Part shown: positions 25,027 to 33,896 of the stretch, in pieces | Numbering within the stretch: position 1 is the first letter of the stretch | Layout: each line of letters starts with the position of its first letter | Origin: Streptomyces longwoodensis | Lineage (GTDB): Bacteria > Actinomycetota > Actinomycetes > Streptomycetales > Streptomycetaceae | DNA: 64,000 nucleotides | Assembly (NCBI RefSeq): GCF_001514125.1 | Contig: NZ_KQ948550.1 | Span: 870,283 to 934,282 of the forward strand | Reading direction: 5' to 3' | Translations under genes and position numbers: made by a program | Notes under the pieces: model-generated | Told to the model about the DNA's origin: nothing | Database searches by the model: none | What the model saw: the letters and a program-made list of their open reading frames with translations, nothing else

Positions 25027-28000
25027 ATGCACGACGAACGCCGCCGGATCGAGGCGCGTGTGGAGCGCCTCCACCAGCAGCGCATCAAGCCCGCGGTCCA
25101 CGCGGCCACCGTCCCCCTGGACGTGCGGGCCTGGCAGGCGCCGGGCGAGCCGGTGCCCTTCGAGGAGGCCGCCGCCGCGCCCTACGAGCCGTTCGCCCCG
25201 GGAACCCCCTGGGGGCCGCCGTGGGGCACCACCTGGTTCCGGATGCGCGGCACCGTGCCCGCCGAGTGGGCCGGCCGGCGCGTCGAGACGGTCATCGACC
25301 TCGGCTTCGTGGGCGGCTGGCCCGGCAACCAGGCCGAGGCCCTGGTGCACCTCCCCGACGGGACCCCGCTCAAGGCGGTCAACCCGCTCAACCAGTACGT
25401 CCCGGTCGCCCACCCGGCGGCCGGCGGCGAGACCGTCGACCACCTCGTGGAGGCCGCCTCCAACCCCGACATCCTGGCCGACGGTTTCGCCGCGCCGACC
25501 CCGCTCGGCGACGTGCTGACGGCGGGCGACCGCCCGCTGTACACCTTCCGCCGCGCCGACCTCGCGATCCTCGACGAGGACGTCTGGCACCTCGACCTCG
25601 ACGTGCAGGTGCTGCGCGAACTGATGCTGGAGCTGGGCGAGCACGACCCGCGCCGGCACGAGATCACGCACGCCCTGGACCGGGCGATGGACCTGCTCGA
25701 CCTGGACGACGTGGCCGGCTCCGCGGCCGCCGTGCGCGAGTCGCTGCGGCCGGTGCTGGCCAAGCCCGCCCACGCCAGCGCGCACGTCGTCTCCGGCGTC
25801 GGCCACGCGCACATCGACTCGGCGTGGCTGTGGCCGGTCCGCGAGACCCGGCGCAAGACCTCCCGCACCTTCTCCAACGTCACCTCGCTGGCCGAGGAGT
25901 ACCCGGAGTTCGTCTTCGCCTGCTCCCAGGCCCAGCAGTACGCGTGGGTCCGCGACCACTACCCCCAGGTGTGGGCCCGCATCCGGACGGCGGTCGAGAA
26001 GGGCCAGTGGGCGCCGGTCGGCGGCATGTGGGTGGAGGCCGACGGCAACCTGCCCGGCGGCGAGGCGATCGCCCGACAGCTCGTCCACGGCAAGCGCTTC
26101 TTCATCGAGCACTTCGGCATCGAGACCAAGGGCGTGTGGCTGCCGGACTCCTTCGGCTACACCGCCGCCTACCCGCAGCTCGCCGTGCTCGCCGGCAACG
26201 AGTGGTTCCTCACCCAGAAGATCTCCTGGAACCAGACCAACAGGTTCCCCCACCACACCTTCTGGTGGGAGGGCATCGACGGCACCCGCATCTTCACCCA
26301 CTTCCCGCCGGTCGACACCTACAACGCCTCCTTCACCGGCGAGGAGATGGCCCGCGCGGTGCGCAACTACGCCGAGAAGGGCGGCGCCCACCGCTCACTG
26401 GCCCCCTTCGGCTGGGGCGACGGCGGCGGCGGCCCCACCCGCGAGATCATGGAGCGGGCCCGCCGCCTGCGGGACCTGGAGGGCTCGGCCAGGGTCGAGA
26501 TCGAGCACCCCGACGCGTTCTTCGCCAAGGCCCGCGCCGAGTACCCCGACGCCCCCGTGTGGGTCGGCGAGCTGTACCTGGAGCTGCACCGCGCCACCTA
26601 CACCTCGCAGGCCCGCACCAAGCAGGGCAACCGGCGCAGCGAACACCTGCTGCGCGAGGCCGAGTTGTGGGCGACGACGGCCGCGCTGCACGCGCCGGGC
26701 GGCTACGCCTACCCGTACGAGCGGCTGGACCGCCTGTGGAAGACGGTCCTGCTGCACCAGTTCCACGACATCCTGCCCGGCTCCTCGATCGCCTGGGTGC
26801 ACCGCGAGGCCGAGGCCGAGTACGCCCGCGTCGCGGGGGAGTTGCAGGCGCTCACGGCCGAGGCGGTGGCGGCGCTCGGGGCGGGCGGCCCGCGGGTGTT
26901 CAACACCAGCCCCTACGACCGCGCCGAGGTGGTCCGCACCCCGGACGGCGCACCCGCGTACGTGGAGGTGCCCGCGAGCGGCAGCGCGCCGCTGACCCAC
27001 GCCGCACCGCCGCAGCCGGTGACCGTCACGGCCTCGGGCGACGGGCGGGTGCTCGACAACGGGCTCGTCCGCGTGCGGGTCGCCGACGACGGCACCCTGG
27101 CGTCCGTGTACGACCTGCGGGCCGGGCGCGAGGTCCTCGCCGGCGTCGGCAACCTGCTGCGCCTGCACACCGACCTGCCGAACCACTGGGACGCCTGGGA
27201 CATCGACAAGCACTACCGCAACCGCTGGACCGACCTGCTGGACGCCGCGCCGGTCACCGTCGTCGAGCAGGACCCGCTGGTCGGCGCCGTCCGCGTGGAG
27301 CGCGCCTTCGGCAAGGGCTCCCGGATCACCCAGACGATCACCGTCCGCGCGGGCAGCCCCCGCATCGACGTGGAGACCGACCTCGACTGGCACGAGGCCG
27401 AGAAGATCCTCAAGGCGGCCTTCCCGGTGGACGTGCGCGCCGCGCACTCCTCCGCCGAGATCCAGTTCGGCCACGTCCAGCGCCCCACCCACACCAACAC
27501 CAGCTGGGAGGCGGCCCGTTTCGAGGTCTCCGGGCACCGCTGGGTGCACGTCGGCGAACCCGGCTACGGCGTCGCCGTCGTGAACAACTCCACGTACGGC
27601 CACGACGTCTCCCGCACGGTCCGCGAGGACGGCGGCACGACCACCACCGTCCGGCTCAGCCTGGTGCGCGCCCCGCGCGTCCCGGACCCGGGCGCCGACC
27701 AGGGGCGCCACCGCTTCACGTACGCGCTGCTGCCCGGCGCGAGCATCGCGGACGCCGTCGCCGAGGGCTACGCGCTCAACCTGCCGCTGCGGGTGGCCGA
27801 GGCGGCCGGCGCCCCCGCACCGGTGGTCTCGGTGGACGGCGGCGGGGTGACGGTCGAGGCGGTCAAGCTCGCCGACGACCGGTCCGGGGACGTCGTCGTG
27901 CGGCTCTACGAGTCGCGTGGCGGCCGGGCCCGGGGTGTCCTGCGCACCGGGTTCCCGCTCGCGGGCGCCGAGATCACCGACCTGCTGGAGCGGCCGCTGC

Positions 28001-28113
28001 CCGGGGACGGGGCCGGGGCGGACGTCGCCACCGGCGACGACGGCGGGGTCCGGATCGCCCTGCGCCCCTTCCAGATCCTCACGCTGCGGCTGCGCCGCGC
28101 CGAGAAGGGCTGA
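25027..28113 (+). CDS. GH38 alpha-mannosidase
   Basis: 1028 residues, the full length of bacterial GH38 alpha-mannosidases. An N-terminal lectin-like region (about 1-255) is followed by the catalytic domain with the zinc-binding start GVGHAHIDSAWLWP (about 257-270), the nucleophile region WLPDSFGYTAAYPQ and the later zinc His in LHQFHDILPG, then C-terminal beta domains. It removes alpha-linked mannose from oligosaccharides. No signal peptide, so cytoplasmic. AGGAGG lies 6 bases before the ATG at 25027. Operon with the GH4 gene suggests breakdown of imported mannosides, for example from fungal mannoproteins. Confidence 0.93.
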   Translation: MHDERRRIEARVERLHQQRIKPAVHAATVPLDVRAWQAPGEPVPFEEAAAAPYEPFAPGTPWGPPWGTTWFRMRGTVPAEWAGRRVETVIDLGFVGGWPGNQAEALVHLPDGTPLKAVNPLNQYVPVAHPAAGGETVDHLVEAASNPDILADGFAAPTPLGDVLTAGDRPLYTFRRADLAILDEDVWHLDLDVQVLRELMLELGEHDPRRHEITHALDRAMDLLDLDDVAGSAAAVRESLRPVLAKPAHASAHVVSGVGHAHIDSAWLWPVRETRRKTSRTFSNVTSLAEEYPEFVFACSQAQQYAWVRDHYPQVWARIRTAVEKGQWAPVGGMWVEADGNLPGGEAIARQLVHGKRFFIEHFGIETKGVWLPDSFGYTAAYPQLAVLAGNEWFLTQKISWNQTNRFPHHTFWWEGIDGTRIFTHFPPVDTYNASFTGEEMARAVRNYAEKGGAHRSLAPFGWGDGGGGPTREIMERARRLRDLEGSARVEIEHPDAFFAKARAEYPDAPVWVGELYLELHRATYTSQARTKQGNRRSEHLLREAELWATTAALHAPGGYAYPYERLDRLWKTVLLHQFHDILPGSSIAWVHREAEAEYARVAGELQALTAEAVAALGAGGPRVFNTSPYDRAEVVRTPDGAPAYVEVPASGSAPLTHAAPPQPVTVTASGDGRVLDNGLVRVRVADDGTLASVYDLRAGREVLAGVGNLLRLHTDLPNHWDAWDIDKHYRNRWTDLLDAAPVTVVEQDPLVGAVRVERAFGKGSRITQTITVRAGSPRIDVETDLDWHEAEKILKAAFPVDVRAAHSSAEIQFGHVQRPTHTNTSWEAARFEVSGHRWVHVGEPGYGVAVVNNSTYGHDVSRTVREDGGTTTTVRLSLVRAPRVPDPGADQGRHRFTYALLPGASIADAVAEGYALNLPLRVAEAAGAPAPVVSVDGGGVTVEAVKLADDRSGDVVVRLYESRGGRARGVLRTGFPLAGAEITDLLERPLPGDGAGADVATGDDGGVRIALRPFQILTLRLRRAEKG

Positions 28114-28196
28114 CCGGGAGGTCGTGCGGCACCGCCCGGGGGCGGACGCACCTCCGGGTCGGCCGGTCGCTCCCCGTGACAGCGACCGACCGACCC

Positions 28197-28303
28197 GGCC
28201 CCCCGTTTCCCCCGTTCCCCCCTCGGGTGGTGCTTCCCCCTGGTCCCCCGTGGTTTCCCCCGTAGGCCCCCCGTGGACCCGTTCCCCCGTGGTTCCCCCG
28301 TGT
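28197..28303. repeat. Pyrimidine-rich CCCCCGT repeat tract
   Basis: Seven or more irregularly spaced CCCCCGT units within 107 bases, almost all C and T plus GTGG on the plus strand. The minus strand carries runs of five or six G and could form G-quadruplexes. It fills the 309-bp gap between the convergent GH38 and GH18 genes together with the terminator at 28370. Confidence 0.6.
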
Positions 28304-28369
28304 TCTTCACTCCTATGAGCACCGGCCCCGGCCCCTGATACACCTTCCGCGAAAAAACCGCGAAAAAAA

Positions 28370-28397
28370 GTTCCCCCGGTCCTGGGACCGGGGGAAC
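28370..28397 (-). terminator. Intrinsic terminator of the chitinase gene
   Basis: Perfect 13-base arms (GTTCCCCCGGTCC and GGACCGGGGGAAC) with a 2-base loop, followed on the minus strand by a run of seven T and, after CGCGG, six more T. This is a true rho-independent terminator with U-tract, uncommon in this genome, placed 26 bp after the GH18 stop. Confidence 0.88.
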
Positions 28398-28422
28398 CGC
28401 TGTGCGGGGAGGGGGTTCCGGC

Positions 28423-30111
28423 TCAGCCGGTGAAGCCCGCCGTGATGGAGGTGAACTGCCAGTTGTTCTGGCTGATGCCGGAGCAGTTGGAGGTCACCCC
28501 GCCGCCCGGGCAGGGCCGGTCACGGTTGACGGACCAGAAGGCGAGCCGGGCGATGTGGTGCGCGTTGGCCCAGTCGCGGATCTGGGTCCAGATCGCGGTG
28601 GTGGTGTTCTCCTGCTGGTCGGACAGGCCGTTCATGCCGGAGATGCCGATGTGTGCGTAGGCGGTGGCGTCGTCCCAGCCGAAGGTGGACTTCAGCTTGT
28701 TCTTCAGCCCCTCCGCCGCGTTGACGGTGTTCCCGTACATGTCCGAGCCGCCGCCGAAGTCGAACGGCATGATGGTGAAGACGTCGATGTCGGCGTTCAG
28801 CGACTTGGCCTGCTCGATGAGCCGGTTGCCGTAGTAGCTCGGGCCGGTCGTCGAGGTGCCGAAGGTGACGATGGTCCGCAGACCGGGGTTGTTGGTCTTC
28901 ACCGTCTTCAGCGCGGTGAGGATCTTCGCCTGGACGGCCTCGTTCTCGAACTCGTCGGTGTTCTCGACGTCGAAGTCGATCGCCTTCAGGCCGTAGGCGT
29001 CGATCACCTTCTGGATGGCCCCGGCGAGGGCGCTCGCGGAGGAGCAGTTGGCGCCGAGCTTGCTGCCCGACCAGCCGCCGAACGACGGGACGATGTCACC
29101 GCCGGCCGAGCGGATCTGGTTGATCGCCGTCTGGTCGACGCCGCCGGTCAGCGGCCGGCTGCCGTCCCAGGCGGGGGTGCAGCCGCCGGAGTCCAGCACG
29201 AAGGCCATGGTGAACCACTTGATGCCGGTGGCGCTCATCACCGTCGCCGGGTTCGGCGGGTCGCCCCAGCCCTCGTAGAGGTACGGCGCCGCCTGCTTGA
29301 AGCCGGTGCCGCCCCCCGTGCCCGCGTTGGTCGTCACGGTCACCGAGTTGGACGCCGGGGAGGTGTTGCCGGCGGCGTCGCGGGCCTTGACGGAGAACGT
29401 GTAGCCCGTGCTCGGCGACAGCCCGCTGACCGTGGCGCTGGTCCCGGACACGCTCAGCACCTGGCTGGAGCCGCTGTAGACGTCGTACGCCGTGACGCCC
29501 ACGTTGTCCGAGGCCGCACCCCAGGACAGCGAGACGCTGGAGGAGGTCTTGCCGGTGGAGGTCAGGCCGGTGGGCGCGGTCGGCGCCTGGGTGTCGGAAC
29601 CGCCGCCCCCGCCGGGCCCGTCGAGGCTGATGTCGTCGGCGTAGTAGGTGCCCTGGGCGTACCAGCCGTGCACGTAGATCTTCGCGCTGGTCTGCGAGGC
29701 GCCGGTGGTGAAGGACACCGACAGCTGGCTGTACGCCGACGGCGACGACGTCCAGCTCGAGGCACCGCCGTCGACGCCCAGGTAGACGTAGGAGCCGCGC
29801 ACCCAACCGGTCAGTGCGTACGTGGTGTTGGGCTTGACGGCGACGGTCTGGCTGCACTGGGCGATGTCGCTCGACGTGACGGCCCCGGCGAGCGCCTTGG
29901 AGCCGCCGTGCACGGGGGAGGAGACGACCGAGCCGAGGTTGCCGGTGCAGGACCAGGGGGACAGACCGCCCGACTCGAAGCCGGGGTTGGACAGGACGTT
30001 GGCCGCCTGGGCGGTGCCGGGCAGGGCCACGGCGCCGCCGACGGCGAGGGCGGCCGCGCCGAGCAGGCCGAGGATCCGGCGCACGGGGCGTCTGGGGGGT
30101 ATGGAGCGCAC
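28423..30111 (-). CDS. Secreted GH18 chitinase with CBM and fibronectin type III modules
   Basis: 562 residues. A signal peptide (about 1-36) is followed by an N-terminal carbohydrate-binding module (about 37-165; NVLSNPGFESGGLSPW ... YYADDISLDG), a Gly linker, an FnIII domain (about 175-262; APTGLTSTGKTSSSVSLSW) and a family 18 domain with AIDFDVEN, corresponding to the DxxDxDxE active-site motif with the catalytic Glu. It hydrolyses chitin outside the cell. The GTG at 30111 with GGGAG upstream is preferred to the longer frame because the signal peptide starts there. Two DasR-like sites precede it and an intrinsic terminator follows. Confidence 0.92.
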   Translation of the reverse strand: MRSIPPRRPVRRILGLLGAAALAVGGAVALPGTAQAANVLSNPGFESGGLSPWSCTGNLGSVVSSPVHGGSKALAGAVTSSDIAQCSQTVAVKPNTTYALTGWVRGSYVYLGVDGGASSWTSSPSAYSQLSVSFTTGASQTSAKIYVHGWYAQGTYYADDISLDGPGGGGGSDTQAPTAPTGLTSTGKTSSSVSLSWGAASDNVGVTAYDVYSGSSQVLSVSGTSATVSGLSPSTGYTFSVKARDAAGNTSPASNSVTVTTNAGTGGGTGFKQAAPYLYEGWGDPPNPATVMSATGIKWFTMAFVLDSGGCTPAWDGSRPLTGGVDQTAINQIRSAGGDIVPSFGGWSGSKLGANCSSASALAGAIQKVIDAYGLKAIDFDVENTDEFENEAVQAKILTALKTVKTNNPGLRTIVTFGTSTTGPSYYGNRLIEQAKSLNADIDVFTIMPFDFGGGSDMYGNTVNAAEGLKNKLKSTFGWDDATAYAHIGISGMNGLSDQQENTTTAIWTQIRDWANAHHIARLAFWSVNRDRPCPGGGVTSNCSGISQNNWQFTSITAGFTG

Positions 30112-30198
30112 GCGATCTCCCTGGAGACAGTGGGGTGGTTCGGGAGTGCACGGAAGTGCGAGGTGGCACGGGGGCCGTGCCGAGTGGTGCGCAACCAA

Positions 30199-30214
30199 AG
30201 TGGTATGGACCAAT
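30199..30214. promoter_or_regulatory. DasR-like operator 1 of the chitinase gene
   Basis: AGTGGTATGGACCAAT: the half-sites TGGT and ACCA with the spacing of the DasR responsive element (AGTGGTCTAGACCACT, from memory). Centred about 95 bp upstream of the chitinase start. DasR is the GntR-family N-acetylglucosamine regulator known to control streptomycete chitinase genes. Confidence 0.65.
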
Positions 30215-30238
30215 CCAGGTGTCAAGCGTCAGGACGGG

Positions 30239-30254
30239 ATTGGTCCATACCGGT
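30239..30254. promoter_or_regulatory. DasR-like operator 2 of the chitinase gene
   Basis: ATTGGTCCATACCGGT: on the minus strand it reads CGGTATGGACCA, i.e. the same 11-base core as operator 1 in opposite orientation, 40 bp away centre to centre. A pair of such repeats is typical of streptomycete chitinase promoters. Confidence 0.6.
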
Positions 30255-30296
30255 GGGCGAAGTGCCGAAGAAGCGTCTTTTGAGCCGTCCTCGGGA

Positions 30297-31424
30297 TCAG
30301 AGCGGGAGCGGCGCCTGGGCGGCCGGCTCCACCGCGTCGGCGGGCGCGGGGACCGCGGGCAGCAGGGGCCCGGTCTCCGCCGTCCGCTGCTGCGGCAGCG
30401 TCACCGGGCGCAGCGGGCGGGCGCCCGAGACCACGGTGTAGTCCTGCCCGAGGAACGGCGGCTCGACGGTGCCGGGGTCCTCGCCCAGCGCCAACTGCAC
30501 AGCCGCCCAAGGGGCGTTGACGCCGCACAGGGCGAGCTGGTGCAGTCCGCCGGCCGGCCGGGTGTTGACGTCCATCAGGACCGGGCGGTCACCGAACATC
30601 CGGAACTGGACGTTGGACAGGTGGTGCAGCCCGAAGCCCTCGGCGATGCGGCGGGCCGGCTCCAGCCACTGCTCGTGCAGCGTGAACCCGCGCCGGCGCC
30701 CGTTCTTGGTGCGGCCGATCGCCATCCGCAGCACGTTGTCGCGGCCGGTGAGGCAGTCCACCGACACCTCGGGCTGCTCCAGGCGCGGCATCACGATCCA
30801 GTTCACCGGCTCGTCGGCCGACCGCAGCGCCTCGACCACCAGGTCGAGCGGGACGTACGGGCCGGGGAAGCCGGTGAGGTGGGTGAGCGAGAAGGGCGTG
30901 CGGGTGACCACCCGGAAGCCGACCCCGCCCGCGCCCGACGCGGGCTTGAAGCACGCCTTGTGCCCGGCGCCCTCCAACTCCTCGACGGCGGCGACCAGTT
31001 CGTCCGCGGTCCGGACCCGCCACCACGGCGGCACCGGCACCCCGATCGCCTGCACGGCCTCGTAGGCGACGACCTTGTCCTCGAACAGCGCCACGGCCTC
31101 CGGCGGCGGCGCGAGCAGGGCCGTGCCGGCCGCGGCGAAGTCCGCACGGTGCGCGACGATCGCCGCCTGGTGCAGCCGGGGCACGAACACGTCGATCGAG
31201 CGGCGCCGGCACTGGTCGAGCGCGTACTCGACGTAGGCGGCGGGGGACAGGCCCTCCGGCTCCAGGTCGGCGGTGTCCGCGGCGGCCAGCACCGGCGAGT
31301 CCGGGTCGCCGTGGGTGGCGTGGATCTCGACCGCACGATCGCTGGGATTCCTCCGCAGCTGATCCATGAAGAACACGTTCTCCGCGTACGTGCGGTTGAG
31401 CCAGACGCGTACGCGAGAGACCAT
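30297..31424 (-). CDS. ATP-grasp domain protein (carboxylate-amine/thiol ligase-like)
   Basis: 375 residues. An N-terminal pre-ATP-grasp part (about 1-110) is followed by ATP-grasp features: the Lys-containing segment AGHKACFKPASGAGGVGF (phosphate-binding), an adenine-contact segment (VNWIVMPRLEQPEVSVD), and the Mg-binding end RPVLMDVNTRPAGGLHQ. Such enzymes activate a carboxylate as acyl phosphate and join it to an amine or thiol. Substrates unknown. It is monocistronic, divergent from the metallophosphoesterase gene; the 287-bp gap between them shows nothing clear. Confidence 0.82.
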   Translation of the reverse strand: MVSRVRVWLNRTYAENVFFMDQLRRNPSDRAVEIHATHGDPDSPVLAAADTADLEPEGLSPAAYVEYALDQCRRRSIDVFVPRLHQAAIVAHRADFAAAGTALLAPPPEAVALFEDKVVAYEAVQAIGVPVPPWWRVRTADELVAAVEELEGAGHKACFKPASGAGGVGFRVVTRTPFSLTHLTGFPGPYVPLDLVVEALRSADEPVNWIVMPRLEQPEVSVDCLTGRDNVLRMAIGRTKNGRRRGFTLHEQWLEPARRIAEGFGLHHLSNVQFRMFGDRPVLMDVNTRPAGGLHQLALCGVNAPWAAVQLALGEDPGTVEPPFLGQDYTVVSGARPLRPVTLPQQRTAETGPLLPAVPAPADAVEPAAQAPLPL

Positions 31425-31711
31425 GCAGGCCGCCTTTCACGGTCGGCGGGCAGGGCGAAGCAGGCCCGGCCCGGGCAGGGGGAAGTGGAGGTGCACCGAA
31501 CCGCCTGCGGGAAGGAAGCGGGAGGCGGTGGTGTCGGGGCGATCATACGACCTCCCGGACGGTGCGCGTGCAACGCGCGTGTTACGGATTCGCCCGGCGT
31601 ACCGCCCGCCCCCGGCCTGATCCACTCTTGTCGCGGGCCCGTGGATGTGTTGTCGTGGTGGCATATGTGTGCCCACGAGGGGCGCCTGGGATCGTCTGCG
31701 GGGGGCGCGAG

Positions 31712-32653
31712 GTGGGGTCGACGGGCGTGGGCGCCGGAGAACTGCTGGCCATCAGTGACCTGCACATCGGCTACCCGGAGAACCGGGCCCTGGTCGAGGA
31801 GATGCGCCCCGGGTCGGACGAGGACTGGCTGCTGGTGGCGGGGGACGTCGCCGAGACCGTGTCCGACATCAGGTGGGCGCTGAAGACCCTCGCGAGCCGC
31901 TTCCGCAAGGTCGTCTGGGCGCCGGGCAACCACGAGCTGTGGACCCACCCCAAGGACCCCGTCACCCTGCGCGGCACCGAGCGCTACGCCCACCTGGTCG
32001 ACGTCTGCCGCGACCTGGGCGTCACGACCCCGGAGGACCCGTACCCGGTCTGGGAGGGCCCCGGCGGACCGGTCGCCGTCGCCCCGCTGTTCCTGCTCTA
32101 CGACTACTCCTTCCTCCCGGCGGGCTGCGCCACCAAGGAGGAGGGGCTGGCGTACGCGCACGGCACCGGCGTGGTGTGCAACGACGAGTACCTGCTGCAC
32201 CCCGACCCCTACCCGACCCGGGACGACTGGTGCCGGGCCCGGGTCGCCGAGACCGAGGCCCGGCTGGCCGCGCTGCCCGCCGACCTGCCCACCGTGCTCG
32301 TCAACCACTACCCGCTGGACCGGCACCCGACCGAGGTGCTCTGGTACCCGGAGTTCGCCATGTGGTGCGGCACCCGGCTCACCGCCGACTGGCACCGCCG
32401 CTTCCGCGTCGCCGCCATGGTCTACGGCCACCTGCACATCCCGCGCACCACCTGGCACGAGGGCATCCGCTTCGAGGAGGTGTCGGTGGGCTACCCCCGC
32501 GAGTGGCGCAAGCGCCCCGGCCCGCCAGGACGGCTGCGCCGCATCCTGCCCCACACACCGGATCGGGCCCCGGCGGATGCTCGTCGTACCACCAGTGACG
32601 GCGCGGACGGTGGCCGTACGGACGGTGGCCGTAAGGACGGTGGCCGCGCGTGA
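31712..32653 (+). CDS. Calcineurin-like metallophosphoesterase
   Basis: 313 residues. The metal-binding motifs are complete: ISDLHIGYPEN (DxH), VAGDVAET (GDxxE type), APGNHELW (GNH), VNHYPLD and YGHLHIPRT (GHxH). The C-terminal tail is Asp/Gly/Arg-rich. Substrate unknown. The start is uncertain: GTG at 31712 with GGGGG upstream is chosen; GTG at about 31655 would add residues without clear homology. Its stop overlaps the PPTase start by 4 bp (GTGA), implying translational coupling and perhaps a linked role in carrier-protein or CoA metabolism. Confidence 0.85.
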   Translation: MGSTGVGAGELLAISDLHIGYPENRALVEEMRPGSDEDWLLVAGDVAETVSDIRWALKTLASRFRKVVWAPGNHELWTHPKDPVTLRGTERYAHLVDVCRDLGVTTPEDPYPVWEGPGGPVAVAPLFLLYDYSFLPAGCATKEEGLAYAHGTGVVCNDEYLLHPDPYPTRDDWCRARVAETEARLAALPADLPTVLVNHYPLDRHPTEVLWYPEFAMWCGTRLTADWHRRFRVAAMVYGHLHIPRTTWHEGIRFEEVSVGYPREWRKRPGPPGRLRRILPHTPDRAPADARRTTSDGADGGRTDGGRKDGGRA

Positions 32654-33351
32654 TCGAGGACCTGCTGCCCCAGTCCGTCGTCGCCGTGGAGGCGTACGGC
32701 GGTGAGGTCGACGGCGTGCCTGCCGAGGCGGCGCTGTACCCCGAGGAGGAGGCGCTGGTGGCGCGGGCGGTCGCCAAGCGGCGCCGCGAGTTCACCCTGG
32801 TCCGCTCCTGCGCCCGGCGCGCGATGGAGAAGCTGGGCGTGCCGCCGCAGCCCGTGCTGCCGGGGGAGCGGGGCGCGCCGACCTGGCCGCAGGGGCTGAC
32901 CGGCAGCATGACCCACTGCGAGGGCTACTGCGCCGCCGCGCTGGTGCGCGCCGCGGACCTGGCCTCGCTCGGCATCGACGCCGAACCGCACGACCGGCTC
33001 CCGGAGGGCGTCCTGTCCGCCGTGGCGCTGCCCGCCGAGGCCGAGCGGCTGGACCGGCTGGCGGCCGAGCGGCCCCAGGTCCACTGGGACCGGCTGCTGT
33101 TCAGCGCCAAGGAGTCCGTCTACAAGGCGTGGTTCCCGCTCACCCGGCTGTGGCTGGACTTCTCCGAGGCGGACATCGAGATCACGCCGGCGCCCGGCGC
33201 GGCCCCCGGCCTCCCCCCGCACGGCACGCTGCACGCCCGCCTGCTGGTCCCCGGCCCGGTGGTCGGCGGCCGCCGCGTCGACCGCTTCGAGGGCCGCTGG
33301 ACGGTCCGACAGGGCCTGGTCGCGACGGCGATCACGGTGCCGCACGGCTGA
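32650..33351 (+). CDS. 4'-phosphopantetheinyl transferase (Sfp/EntD type)
   Basis: 233 residues. It transfers phosphopantetheine from CoA to a Ser of acyl- or peptidyl-carrier proteins, switching on polyketide and nonribosomal peptide synthetases. The motifs GSMTHCEGYCAAAL, LGIDAEPH (Mg-binding GIDxE-like) and FSAKESVYKAWFPL (W/FxxKESxYK) are all present. The size and N-terminal LPQSVVAVEAY start resemble the broad-specificity streptomycete enzymes. The GTG at 32650 overlaps the metallophosphoesterase stop. Likely serves carrier proteins encoded elsewhere in the genome, as none is in this window. Confidence 0.93.
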   Translation: MIEDLLPQSVVAVEAYGGEVDGVPAEAALYPEEEALVARAVAKRRREFTLVRSCARRAMEKLGVPPQPVLPGERGAPTWPQGLTGSMTHCEGYCAAALVRAADLASLGIDAEPHDRLPEGVLSAVALPAEAERLDRLAAERPQVHWDRLLFSAKESVYKAWFPLTRLWLDFSEADIEITPAPGAAPGLPPHGTLHARLLVPGPVVGGRRVDRFEGRWTVRQGLVATAITVPHG

Positions 33352-33410
33352 CCGAGCGGACCCCGACCCGGACGCGCGCGGGCGCTCCCGGTCCGGGGGC
33401 GCCCGCCCCG

Positions 33411-33683
33411 TCAGCCCTCCGGGCACCAGCTCCCCAGCAGGCGGAAGAACGCCTCCTCGTTGCCCGTCAGGCCCGCCCGCTCCAGTGCCTGTTCGGCCTC
33501 CGCGAGCACCGAGGGCGGCACCACGGGCGGCAGCCGGTACGGGGGCGGACCGGACGCCTCGGAGCGGTCGTCCCCCGGGATCTCGTCCTGGGTGTCCCCG
33601 AACGCGGCGCGCACCGTGTGCAGCAGGCGCAGGTAGGCCTGGACGGCGGTGCGCTCGCGATCGGTCAGTACGGCAGTGGGCAT
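33411..33683 (-). CDS. Hypothetical protein
   Basis: 90 residues starting MPTAVLTDRERTAVQAYLRLL, with two amphipathic helices and a Pro-rich middle (GPPPYRLPPVVPPSVLAEAE), ending FFRLLGSWCPEG. No signal or membrane segment. GGGGAG lies 8 bases before the ATG at 33683. I do not recognise the family. Convergent with the PPTase gene, 59 bp away. Confidence 0.5.
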   Translation of the reverse strand: MPTAVLTDRERTAVQAYLRLLHTVRAAFGDTQDEIPGDDRSEASGPPPYRLPPVVPPSVLAEAEQALERAGLTGNEEAFFRLLGSWCPEG

Positions 33684-33896
33684 CGGTCGGCTCTCCCCGC
33701 GTCGGCATCGGCTCCCACGCGCCCGGACGGCGCGTACGCCGCGACACGACGGCGCACCCCCCAGCTTGCCGCGCCCCACTGACAATGCCCCTCGCGCTCG
33801 CGCCGGTTCACCCGCCCGACGCAGCCGAGAAGGGAAGGAAACCGCAGGTGAGGAGGGGTCAGGTGGGTGCCGGCACCCCTCGGGTGGCGCGGGCCG

